64,000 nucleotides of DNA, from positions 347,183 through 411,182 of the forward strand of contig JAGFNQ010000863.1 in the NCBI GenBank assembly GCA_024364735.1, read 5' to 3'. Under the pieces are notes generated by a model. That model saw only the letters and a list, made by a program, of their open reading frames with translations. It had not been told where the DNA came from and did no database searches. The DNA comes from Boesenbergia rotunda. Lineage: Eukaryota > Streptophyta > Magnoliopsida > Zingiberales > Zingiberaceae. The position numbers and the translations under genes were made by a program. Shown in pieces: positions 43,872-54,391 of this stretch (position 1 is the first letter of the stretch; each line of letters starts with the position of its first letter).

Positions 43872-44156
43872 TTCGGAAAGGCCTCTGCCCTCACCGTGAA
43901 CTTTGCCGGCGTCATCAAGGACTGACTGGCTTCTCATTGCCTTCTCCTGGTCTGTCATCCGTGACACTATCACCACAATCAACCTCTTTGACTGTAGCAT
44001 CGCCGAGGACGTGGCCTACTACAACCACGTCAAGCTGCAGGTTCTCTCAAAGCCAAGGAGGGGCAGAAGCAAGCAGCCCAGGTGGATGAAAAGGCTGGAA
44101 AGCTCCTTGAGCAAGTTGATGGTGTCGGCAACAGCAAGAGTGAATCCGAGGATTGA
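43872..44156 (+). pseudogene. Last exon of a nucleotide-sugar / triose-phosphate-type transporter
   Basis: The protein pieces [46 protein letters not shown] and [17 protein letters not shown] [11 protein letters not shown] tail match the C-terminus of plant drug/metabolite-superfamily transporters of the triose-phosphate translocator group (Golgi or ER sugar-nucleotide carriers). There are two lesions: a 4-bp insertion (TGAC, 43923-43926) and a 2-bp insertion (TC, 44047-44048). Together they add six bases, so the frame at the end is the original one, ending at TGA 44154-44156. The earlier exons are not present. The following 350 bp may be its 3' UTR and flank. Confidence 0.7.
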
Positions 44157-44519
44157 TCCATCTTTCTTCCAACCCTATTCAATTCTGCTACAAGAAAGAC
44201 ATCTCTTTATTGGATTCATTTCCTTGCATTTGCAGAGAAGATTCTAATGTTTTGTTCTACTAAATGAGTTTGCTTAATTTAGTCTGAGTTATTGTGGACG
44301 TAACGATAAAATAAAAGATTGGGGATGATTACTGATGTGCATGTTGTTGGGCTATTGAATATCTGATTGATTACTGATGCTTAGGATATAACTAATGGAA
44401 TCTTGGGCTCCCCAAGCCAGGTAGGGCAGGTCGTGATCAAACGATTGATGTGACTCAACTACGAGACATGTGGGGACAAAGGTCGTGGAGCCGACCAAGT
44501 GCTTGTGTACCCTCGTAGT
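44157..44519. other. Flank between the transporter relic and the next copia LTR
   Basis: No gene recognised. Probably the 3' UTR of the transporter copy followed by unassigned sequence. Confidence 0.35.
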
Positions 44520-44784
44520 TCAGGAGATTCAGAAATTAATTTTAATTACTGATGATTTATTATGTTTGGATTGCAATCCAAATCGTATTTATCATTATTT
44601 TTATATTTATTATTATCATATTTATGATAATATATTATTATATTTACGATAATATATTAATATATTTATCATTATATTTTTTTCATATATTATCTTGATA
44701 ATATGTATAAGTAGACTTATTAGTCTATGACAATTAATCAATAATAAAGAAGTGATTTGTCTTCTTAATTATCTCTATTCTTTC

Positions 44785-44821
<37 letters not shown>

Positions 44822-44843
44822 TCTTATGTTCTCTATTTCAACG
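44520..44843 (+). mobile_element. 5' LTR of a decayed copia element (start approximate)
   Basis: From TTCAGGAGATTCAGAAATTA to CTATTTCAAC it aligns with 48180-48580. It includes TATTATCATATTTATGATAA and a TA microsatellite (44791-44818). The LTR start was not fixed because the two copies differ upstream of about 44520. Confidence 0.65.
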
Positions 44844-44856
44844 TGATATCAGAGCC
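44844..44856 (+). other. Primer-binding site of the copia element
   Basis: TGATATCAGAGCC follows the LTR end and differs by one base from the Met-tRNA site TGGTATCAGAGCC. Confidence 0.7.
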
Positions 44857-45874
44857 AAGTTCACTTCCTCCTAATTTTCTTCTTCCTAATTTCTTTTCTG
44901 TCCCCAGCGAGCAGTAAAGGCTTTGCTATTTTGTTCCAGCACTTCTAAGAGATCTTCGACTTTCAGCTATTTCCTCCTAATTTTTTCTTTTGTTTTTTAC
45001 AGCAATGTACTTTTTTTCGCTTCTTGATTTTTTTTTTCCTATTGTAATGTACTTCTTATCCTTTCTTGGATTTTCTCAAATCCACCGCTGCCACCATGCT
45101 TCTTCTGTTTGCTTGTAAAAGAAGAGATAAAGCTATTATTTCCTTTTCAAATCCGTTTTTTTCCTTTTCTTTTATGTTCCGGTCATCCTCGCAAATAATT
45201 ATCTCTTATTTTCGATTTGCTTTTCCTTCATTTCTCATTATACCTTCTCTAATGTGTCTTCTTCCTCTGATATATCTTCTTCAAAATTTACATAGATCTC
45301 TCCACTATCACAAAATATTTCTTTTCCTATTCATACGATTCTTTCTTTATCCGTTAAATTTGATCATGATAACTATTTGCTTTGGAAATTATAATTCATT
45401 CCTTTGTTTTGTATTCATGACTTAGTCATGTTGAGGGTTTAAGAAGGATCAATTAGTCTTGACTTGGTTATTCTCATCAATTACTTAGTCTATATTTCCT
45501 ATGCTCGTGGGGCTCAACAGCTCTCGTCAAGTTTGGGAAACTTTTGATCACTCTTTTGCATCTCACTCTCAAAAACGAGTTCTTCAACTTCGTCTACAAC
45601 TACAGTCTATGCAACGAGGAAATATTTCTATTAATGATTATATGCAATCAGTCAAGACCATCACCAACAACTTAGTTGCATTTGGGCATCCGATCTTTGA
45701 TTCAGAATTATTAATGCATATTCTTGCAGGTTTAGACGCTTAATATGATAATTTTGTTCTTAGTGTCACAACTAGCATGGATCAAGTGCTGCTTGAAAAA
45801 CTTCATGGTAAGTTATCCTATCATGAAAGACTTTTACAAATACAATCTCAGAGGTTGTCAGATTCTCTATCATT

Positions 45875-45882
45875 GTCGACAC
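45875..45882. repeat. Left target-site duplication (GTCGACAC) of the hAT element
   Basis: GTCGACAC recurs at 46744-46751; 8 bp is the standard hAT duplication. Confidence 0.92.
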
Positions 45883-46743
45883 CAGTGTTCTGAAAATCGG
45901 ACCGGACCGGTTGAATCGGGAACCGGCCAGATTTCCGGCCCGAGTTGACTCTGAAAACCGGCTACTTAAGAACCGGATACGAACCGTTCTGAACCGGGCG
46001 GGAATCGGTGAACCGGACAAACCGGATAAACCGGTCAAACCGGCTTGGTTTATTTTATTTTTCATTTTTTGATTTTTTTTTCCCTTTTCAGTTTTGCTTT
46101 CTTACTAAAAATGAAAATTAAAAAATAAAATGTCAAAAACCTAATTTGCTTTCACCCAAAGTCCCAAACGAACAAATCTGCTGTTTTCTTGCAAGAGAGT
46201 CACCGCCGCTAGTCTCTCGCCGCGTCACCCTGCCTCTACCAGCCGCGCCGCCCTACCTCCGCTCGCCTCGCCTCGCCTCGCCTCGCCGCCGCTAGTCTCG
46301 TTGCATCGTCGTGCTGACATATGAAGGCAACAATATATGACATATTTGGATGTATAATTTTGCATATGCTTTACTAATGTCCTCTGTTTAAGTGTTTATC
46401 GGTGAACAAATGCTATTGTGATATAGTTTTAACTTCTAATAAAATTCTTCAATTCGTATCTAGATTTCTTGAATCCAATGGTTTTAAACTTGAATTTTTC
46501 TTTGAAATTAATCTTTTTTTTCAAGAATACTGTACTGAGTTGCTGACGAAAGTATATTATATGCTCAACCTAGTTGATTTAATCTTGAAGAAAGTAGCTG
46601 GATAAGTTGTTAGTTTCATATATTTATATAAATACATGCTTTATTATATACCGGTTGCATCCCCGGTTAAATCGGTTGAACCTCTGAACCTCTGAACCCT
46701 TGCTCTGACCGGTTCGATGTCCGGCCCAGTTCTCAGAACCTTG
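45883..46743. mobile_element. Non-autonomous hAT transposon, 861 bp
   Basis: Starts CAGTGTTCTGAAAATCGG and ends with the reverse complement of CAAGGTTCTGAGAACTGG, giving terminal inverted repeats with a few mismatches, with GTCGACAC on both sides. Just inside both ends are many ACCGG/CCGGT words that form a subterminal repeat field (45898-46045 and 46650-46725). A GC-rich central part (46200-46310) has CGCCTCGCCTCG repeats. There is no transposase. Confidence 0.88.
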
Positions 46744-47229
46744 GTCGACACACATACATGCCTAGTAAAACTCCAGAATCCAATTATCGCAATCAGTCTC
46801 ATCCATAACATGATTATCAAACTTATAATGGAGGAAGTAGAGGTCGAGATAGAGGTCGAGGACGCTATCAAATTTGCTTCAACTATGGTCATTTTGCTCA
46901 GAAGTGCTATAAAAGATTTGATTTAATTCTAATTTTCTAGGAGGTCCTTAATCATCAAATCAATCTCCATCCTCCTCTTGGCAATCTACACCTCATTTAT
47001 CTTAATCGGGAGTATTAATCTCTCTCCTAATACAGTTTCATCTACTCTTAGAACACCAGGATGACATCTAGATTTTGGAATGACTCATCATATTCCACTA
47101 GAGTATGATATTCATATAGAAGATTCGTCATATCATGGACCTGACATGGTGCATAAAGACAATGACTCAGGACTCCATGACGAAACATATTGTTGCCCGA
47201 AGAAACATTAAAGTTGATCTTTATAATTT

Positions 47230-47990
47230 GCAGTTTTATCTTTTATTCGAAAAAAAAACTTTTCCTTTCCTTATTTTGTCTTTTCATTTTCATTTTTTCT
47301 TTCCATATTTCTATCTTTTCCACTCCATGTTTAGTCTTTTCCATTTCTCACTTATTATTATTATCATTTTTTTTCTTTCCACTTCTAAAAAAAATGCCGC
47401 AAAGAATCTTTTACTCTTTCCAAGTTTCTTCTTTCATAATTATCCATTTTCAACCTTTTTCTTTTCTTTTTTTCCCCATTTATTCTTCTTCTCCTTTTTT
47501 TTTTTTTTTTTTCTTTTCCTCCTTCCCTGCTTCTATAGGAATCTTCTAGTTCCTTCTTTTCAACCAACAATAACAAATTTATTCCTCTTAATCTTTTTCT
47601 TTCTGAATTAGTAAGATGTTGCTCTAAAGCTTTTTCCTCTTAGTGTCCTCTTTTCTATTCCTTCTTAACTTCTTTTAAGAAATCCAACAATAGCGAGGTT
47701 AAATCTCTCTTCTTATTTTTTTGTGGTAAGAACGACATCATTATCCTTCTTCCAACTTTCAAGGACATTAAGTTTCGTCCCTCTCTTTTTCTTCTCCTTC
47801 TCTTCCTCCTCTTCAACAATAGCCACTTTGCAGCAATCTTTCCTCCATAAGTGTTGTCTCTTTTTAGCCATCTCTTGAAGACCAAATAGCAATCTTTTTT
47901 CAAGTTTTGCTCAGCACACAATAATAGATTTTCTTCCTTTGCTCTAGTATATTTAACAGTCAAAATGCAGCCTTTTTTTTGCTATTTTAG
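47230..47990 (+). other. Pyrimidine-rich 3' region of the copia element
   Basis: Almost continuous T/C-rich sequence with T runs. The long frames here (47135-47611 plus, 47655-47963 minus) are products of that composition and encode only Phe/Ser or Lys/Arg-rich strings. No motif recognised. Confidence 0.6.
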
Positions 47991-48179
47991 CGATAGATCA
48001 AATTTCAGCTTTCAAATGACAAATCCTCATCCCCTTCTAGTTGTTGCTTTCTATCATCAAAGGCAAAGTTCAACCGATCTATTGTATCGTTGATCGTATT
48101 AATGGTGTTTACTCCAAAAGATTTGATTGATTATTAATAACCAAACATTTGTCAGGGATAATTACAACAAAGATAGCAA

Positions 48180-48580
48180 TTCAGGAGATTCAAAAATTAA
48201 TTTCAATTACTAATAATTTACCATATTTGGATTACAATCCAAACCATCGGGAGTAAAGACAACAAAAATAGCAGTTCAGGAGATTTAGTAATTGATTTCA
48301 ATGACTGATAATTTACTATATTTGGATTGCAATACAAACCATATTTATCATTATTTCCATATTTATTATTATCATATTTATGATAATATATAATTATATT
48401 ACCAATAATACATTAACATATTTATCATTATATATTTTCATATATTATTTCAACAATATTTATAAATAGACTTATTAGCACAATTAATCAGTAATAAAGA
48501 AGCGATTATCTTCTCTTTAATTGTCTCTCTTTAATTGTCTCTATTCTTTCTTTCCTATATCTATATTATCTATTTCAACA
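48180..48580 (+). mobile_element. 3' LTR of the decayed copia element (start approximate)
   Basis: Aligns with 44520-44843. Its first part is duplicated: TTCAGGAGATTCAAAAATTA at 48180 and TTCAGGAGATTTAGTAATTG at about 48274. It ends TATTTCAACA at 48580. Confidence 0.65.
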
Positions 48581-48761
48581 ATAACATAGTCCGGCTGATT
48601 AGTTAGTCTGGAAGCAAGCATACAGTTATTTATCTCATTGCAACATAATTTGAACATTGATGCTTTGTTTACTCAGAGGCGAGGATGAAGAAGGGGAAGG
48701 AATTCATCGTGGAAATATATCCCTAGGGAAGGAGAATGAAAAGACGAGGGCTAAAAAGTAA
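48581..48761. other. Flank with the left TSD of the MITE
   Basis: No gene seen. AAAAAGTAA at 48753-48761 is the left target duplication of the MITE. Confidence 0.5.
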
Positions 48762-48984
48762 GAGCAATGATAGAGAACGTGAAATTTTAACGTGAAACTC
48801 AATATGAATGACGTGGCACTTTTTATATACACGTCCGATTATCGCTCGGACAGTGGCGGCGGCCTCCGGCCGTCGCTCCGAACAAAACTATAACCTGGGG
48901 GGATGGGTGAACCCGTCGAGGATCGGTGCAATTGGGTTTCATGTTGGATTCACGTTGAGTTTTTCATGTTCCCAATCATTTTCC
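48762..48984. mobile_element. Mutator-type MITE, 223 bp
   Basis: AAAAAGTAA (9 bp) is repeated exactly at 48753-48761 and 48985-48993. The inner ends form inverted repeats of about 45 bp (GAGCAATGATAGAGAACGTG on the left, the complement of GGAAAATGATTGGGAACATG on the right). A 9-bp duplication and long inverted repeats are the marks of Mutator-like elements. There is no coding sequence. Confidence 0.85.
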
Positions 48985-48993
48985 AAAAAGTAA

Positions 48994-49987
48994 TCGAGTT
49001 GAAGGAAAGCCAAACCAAGGATCGACGACCGCGGTGAGGTCGCGACTCACAGGCACCTTGGTGGCGACCTCATGAAGTCGGACCTCCGCTCCTGTTGTCG
49101 TTGCTAGAGGTGAGGGAGGGGAGGGGCAGCAGGGAAGTAGAAGAGGAGGTGGTGACGACCATGTAGAAGAGGAGTACTTCGACGAGGAATCCATGGAGAA
49201 GGCAAAGGAGATTTTGATATTGCACTTCCGTCCGCTCTCTTCCACCCGATTTCGAGGGGATGAAAAATAGCAGTTAAAAGTAATCAACTAATGGATTGGA
49301 GCCCGATTTTGAGGATATGAAAAATAGTGGCAAAAGTAATCAACTAATGGATTGGAGATCTGTCCATCCATTATTTTTTTACATGTAAACAGAAACAAGG
49401 ATCTCAATTCTCGTGCAATCCATCCTTTTCTTCATCGACGCTTTCAAGTAACTGGTCCTAATGCTTTTGGTAAAATAGATTTAACTCAATATATTCATAC
49501 ATGAAGATTACTAGCTATACTAAGAGTATCAAAATGAATCCGATACACCAATCCAACTCAAGTTGATTTGAAAAATATCAAATTAGGATTGGAGATTTTT
49601 AAGTTCGGATTGGGATTTTTTGAGTCGCGTTAGAATCGGGTTAGGTTTGAGTTGATTTGAATTTTTGTTTAGAGGCTAATCAAATTTTATTTAAAAAATT
49701 AAAATGATTTATATACATAATATTAGAGGATTAATATGATAATGACAATATTATGATAAAAATGAAAAAATATAGAAAAATAGTTTTAAAATTAATTGTT
49801 TCGTTCGGATTGGTAGGATTATCCGGGTTTGAATTCAGATTATGTTCAAGTTCATGTCAAATTCAAGTAGAATATTTTTTTATAATATCTTTCCTTTGAT
49901 TGGACTCAAACTCATCCAAATTGACATCGTTAGATTGTATTTTGTTGCTCAATACTTTTTGTTGTTGTTTATTTGCTTGATTGATGC
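48994..49987. other. Intergenic or degraded repeat sequence before the gypsy element
   Basis: A minus-strand frame at 48976-49287 has no recognisable domain. AAAAGTAATCAACTAATGGA occurs twice (about 49276 and 49335) as part of a 59-bp imperfect tandem duplication. The rest is AT-rich, with no gene. Confidence 0.45.
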
Positions 49988-50910
49988 TGATCCCAGTTTT
50001 GCTTACGGGTAAGTATAGTCTGCCCAGCCAGCCAGCCTGGCGCCATGAAGATACAACAGATGAACCGACCAAGACCACACCCGGGGGCTCCTTGAGCCAG
50101 GAAGCTTCCCGGAGTGCCATCCGGCCAGCGATGAGTAGGGCCGGCCAGATCGGCCCCGAGCCCCTCCTAGCTCGGCTGCCTTAACCCCCGCCCCGACTCA
50201 TATCCGGGTGAGCCAGTCGGACGCGTGGCGACCCACGCTCCCTCAGCCCCACATGAATCGGATATTCAACAGAGACAGACAGACATAACCCAACAAACAC
50301 CCGACTCAGGGCGTATCCTGCGCCTCAACTCTCCCAGTCGGATGCGTGGATGCCCATGCTCACTGGCCATTACCCGATCCGGTCCTCGACACTTGGACCC
50401 GCCGGTTGGCGCTCAGGGTACGGGCTATCTCGCCCCTATGCCCCCTATGTCATTATATCCAGGGTACGACCTTGTTGTCGGGGTACTGCACACCTTCCTC
50501 ATCTTTGACACACCTCGCGGATAGACCGTCAATCTAGTACTTTCGTACTGCTCGAGCACCCCGCGCTATGCCGCGCCGCTACTGAGTGCTCTCATACGAG
50601 CTGACAGGTATCACACTCTTGTCTCGTCAACACGGACAAGGGTTGTCAGCTATATAAACTCTTCACTCCTCCTACCGTAGGTATGCGCGCGAGCTCTCAC
50701 TACTACCGCATTTCAATTCAGCTCCACTATATTTCCTGCGGATACTGACTTGACTGTCGGAGTGCCTGACCGGGGAAACCCCAGGCCAATTTGCTAACGG
50801 TTACTGTTTTGCAGGCAGAGGCTTAGGCGGTGCCACCTCGACCACTCGTACCGCGGGGAAGACCATCCGACTCTTGGGACCGCCACCTCGCTTCGCGATA
50901 TGATCAAATA
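49988..50910 (+). repeat. 5' LTR of the TAT element (end approximate)
   Basis: The start is fixed by the matching 3' LTR. The end is placed before TGACGTTAGAAGGAGGG (50911), which resembles the TGGCGCTAGAAGGAGGG stretch following TAT LTRs, with G-to-A and C-to-T changes. The LTR holds a segment (50218-50243) that is the core of the tandem array at 56606-58432, and a TATATAAAC box at about 50651. Confidence 0.55.
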
Positions 50911-50947
50911 TGACGTTAGAAGGAGGGTCCCAACAGCCTGATCGGAG

Positions 50948-51627
50948 ATGAAGATGGAAGGTCCCAACCGGGTCATGATGGCCAATACTCCCGCAGAGGG
51001 CGAGCTCATCTCGGTTGCCAGGGATCGAGAAGCCCCATTGAGATTCTCACGCGCTAACGACCAGCGACTCGACCCTGGGAGCCCGCGGCACCTGATGTCC
51101 CAGAAGGGAAGGGAAAGGCCATTCCGCTAGAGGGAGACTTGGCCTCTCCCCTCCCACCTACGCATCATAACCAGGCCGATGCGGCGAAGCCCGTGCCGGT
51201 CGAGGCCTCCACGTCCAGTCAAACGTGCTTACCATGCCGCGATAAGGGAAAAGCCCCAGTCGGCGCACCACCGGCTGCTTGAGCCCACAACCTTTCGCTT
51301 CCTGGATCATAGAGGAGCTGGTTCCCAGGCAGCTCAGATTTGTCACCATGCCTGAGTACGCAGGGGCGACCGACTCCGAAGCGCACCTCATGAAGTTCGA
51401 GAGTGCCGCCCTGCTACACCAGTACTCGGAAGGCGTGAAGTGTCGAGCCTTCTTGGCGACGCTCTCCGGATCCGCTCAACGATGGTTCAGCCAGATACCC
51501 AACGGGTCAATCACCAGCTTCGAGGAGCTCCGGAGGGCATTCCTCCAGCATTTCTCCAGCAGTCGAAGGCATCACAAGACAAGTCTTAACTTGTTCGCCT
51601 TGGGGCAGGGCCCGAAGGAACTGCTCC
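50948..51627 (+). pseudogene. TAT-lineage gag, first part
   Basis: An N-terminal stretch from 50948 has stops. From about 51290 the frame is open through PFASWIIEELVPRQLRFVTM, HLMKFESAALLHQYSEGVKC, RAFLATLSGSAQRWFSQIP, SFEELRRAFLQHF and SSRRHHKTSLNLFALGQGPK, the retrotransposon gag domain (PF03732 type) of TAT elements. The gene is cut at 51627 by the insertion and resumes at 55845 in the same frame. Confidence 0.85.
51623..51627. repeat. Left target-site duplication (GCTCC)
   Basis: GCTCC recurs at 55840-55844. Removing the insert and one copy restores the gag frame. Confidence 0.9.
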
Positions 51628-52460
51628 TGTTAAATCCGACATTTTTGGATGTGATCCAGAAAATTTTTCCGAAGATGGCATTGGGTTTTCGAGTCCCAAA
51701 TTGAAGTTAAAGGGTTAAACCTCTTTAAAGCCTAAGGTTGAGGGGCCTGTTTGCCAAAATGTTCAAAGTTAGGGGTGCAAATTGAATTATGTTTGAATGG
51801 GTGGACTTAAATGCAAAAGGGACAGAGATAAGAGGTGATTAGGGCAGCGCCTCTACCACACACCTCGCCCGGCCGTTCGAGCGCCGACGCCATCCCCTCC
51901 TCGCGAAATCGGCCACCCGGTCTTTCCCCTCTGTTGGTCGGCCGGAGCTGATCCCCTCTTGTCTTCATTTTCCCCCCACTCAATTCATTTGCTCTACGTT
52001 TTCTTCTCTGAGTGATCTCAGTGTCTCTTCTTCACTGGAGCTCCGTCGATCAGTGAGGTCTCAGGGCATCATCATTTAGTTGGCCGTTGGCGATTGTCTC
52101 CTCTTCGATCGCTCCCAAGTGCCGGCGTTAGGCGAGATTTGGCCACCCCATTGGCCAAGGACAACCAGTCGGCTGCGATATATTAGGTATTTGTTCCTTC
52201 CTGGGTCGTGGTAGATAAATCATCGCCGAACATAGCTTTTGAATTGATCGTGATGCTTTCCCGATGCTTGGTTCGTAATTTGCTTAGACTCATGGTTGGA
52301 TTGGGGGGGTGAAGAGGATGCATAGTGGTCGTCAGGGGTCTTGGATCTAACCGGCACCACTCTGGTGAGACCTTTGCAGCTTAGTGTGCATTTGTATGGA
52401 TTGCTTACAGATCTTGTTTGAGTGGGAGTGATGAATTGTTTCCGTTTGGAATGGTAGGTT

Positions 52461-53393
52461 CAAAATCGTGAAGAAGCGGAGTCTATTGATCCCTGCCCAG
52501 TTCGTTGCTGTTGGATTGCTGCTACAGCCAGAGGTGAGCTATTCTTGTTCAATTTTGGTGTTCCTAGAAAATTTCTATGGATCCTAGTGAATGCCTTCTG
52601 TTCGTTTGTTTTCTGCCCTATGTTACTGCCGTGGGTTGATGATCTGAAATTGAAGTTGTGTTAAGGGATAATTTGATTGAGTTGGTTTGATCTGTGTGGA
52701 GGTAAGCTTAGTTTACCATTACAACCATGAGTTTTGCCTTAGGGTTGCTATTTCCAGATGCTGATAATGTTGTGTTGGTTTTGAAGTTTGGTTGGCTGTG
52801 GAAGTGTGGTGGAACAGCTTAGGTTGTGTAATAGGGTTGTAGGAATTGAAATCAATCCTAATTGTATATATGTAGTTCGTCTATTCGATTTAGCCGGACT
52901 AGGTTGTGAGCTTAACACATAGATCTTGTGATGTTGTCACATGATACTTAGAGTTGGATTGAAGTTTATGATTAAACCTAAAGTAAAACAAAATCCTAAA
53001 TCTTAATTACGTGGGCTAATTAAGAACCGATCAGTTAATTAGATAAGATTAACTGAAAAAGGAAATGATTAGGTTAACCCTAGTTGGTTTAGGGAGTAAT
53101 TAGCTAATTATCTTTATGTGTAATAGCTAATTAAATATATCCTTGATACAGGGGTTTGATCGGATTATTGACGGGTGGTTCTTTCGACTTTGATACGGAC
53201 TTCTACTCTTGGAGGCGGGTACTTTTTGCTTGTCTTCTTTAGATCCACGTTATCTTTATGTATAGCTATTTGTTATTGATGTAGTAGGCTGATATTGACC
53301 TTTATCTGCTACCGTTTTGTTATCCTGCTTGATACTTATGCTTGACCTTGGATATGATCTGAATTTCTTTCTATACAGTCTCGTTTATTGTTA
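52461..53393 (+). repeat. 933-bp direct repeat, copy 1
   Basis: Begins CAAAATCGTGAAGAAGCGGA and ends TCGTTTATTGTTA. It is nearly identical to 53459-54391, with only scattered substitutions. Confidence 0.9.
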
Positions 53394-53458
53394 CGGGGAC
53401 CATAGAGGCTGGGCCACTACATAAAAATGCGCCTTTTTATTGTAACGACACGACCCCT

Positions 53459-54391
53459 CAAAATCGTGCGGAAGCGGAGTCTATTGATCCCTGCCCAGTT
53501 CGTTGCTGTTGGATTGCTGCTACAGCTAGAGGTGAGCTATTCTTGTTCAGTTTTGGTGTTCCTAGAAAATTTCTATGGATCCTAGTGAATGCCTTCTGTT
53601 CGTTTGTTTTCTGCCCTATGTTACTGCCGTGGGTTGATGATCTGAAATTGAAGTTGTGTTAAGGGATAATTTGATTGAGTTGGTTTGATCTGTGTGGAGG
53701 TAAGCTTAGTTTACCATTACAACCATGAGTTTTGCCTTAGGGTTGCTATTTCCAGATGCTGATAATGTTGTGTTGGTATTGAAGTTTGGTTGGCTGTGGA
53801 AGTGTGGTGGAACAGCTTAGGTTGTGTAATAGGGTTGTAGGAATTGAAATCAATCCTAATTGTATATGTGTAGTTCGTCTATTCGATTTAGCCGGACTAG
53901 GTTGTGAGCTTAACACATAGATCTTGTGATGTTGTCACATGATACTTAGAGTTGGATTGAAGTTTATGATTAAACCTAAAGTAAAACAAAATCCTAAATC
54001 TTAATTACATGGGCTAATTAAGAACCGATCAGTTAATTGGATAAGATTAACTGAAAAAGGAAATGATTAGGTTAACCCTAGTTGGTTTAGGGAGTAATTA
54101 GCTAATTATTTTTATGTGTAATAGCTAATTAAATATATCCTTGATACAGGGGTTTGATCGGATTATTGACGGGTGGTTCTTTCGACTTTGATACAGACTT
54201 CTACTCTTGGAGGCGGGTACTTTTTGCTTGTCTTCTTTAGATCTACGTTATCTTTATGCATAACTATTTGTTATTGATGTAGTAGGCTGATATTGACCTT
54301 TATCTGCTACCGTTTTGTTATCCTGCTTGATACTTATGCTTGACCTTGGATATGATCTGAATTTCTTTCTATACAGTCTCGTTTATTGTTA
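53459..54391 (+). repeat. 933-bp direct repeat, copy 2
   Basis: Same length as copy 1, and separated from it by a 65-bp spacer (53394-53458) that contains TGTAACGACACGACCCC. Confidence 0.9.

Larger units (their letters stand above)
45320..46935 (+). pseudogene. Copia gag relic, interrupted by a hAT element
   Basis: The N-terminal block VKFDHDNYLLWKL (about 45350-45390) is followed by the UBN2 region from 45501 (SRQVWETFDHSFASHSQKRV, INDYMQSVKTITNNL, MHILAGL). A stop near 45741 and later frame changes follow. The hAT element at 45883-46743 splits the gene. After it a single zinc knuckle ICFNYGHFAQKC with the first Cys replaced by Tyr and Arg/Gly repeats (about 46840-46915) end the gag. A degenerate protease active site (HLDFGMTHHI, near 47065-47090) follows. 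No integrase or polymerase is seen. Confidence 0.75.

Noticed and set aside
47135..47963. Long Phe-rich (plus) and Lys/Arg-rich (minus) frames that look like membrane or basic proteins
   Set aside because: They result from a pyrimidine-rich tract with T runs in a decayed copia element; no family motif.
48976..49287. A 103-residue minus-strand ORF
   Set aside because: No recognisable domain; its end overlaps the MITE target duplication. Insufficient to call a gene.
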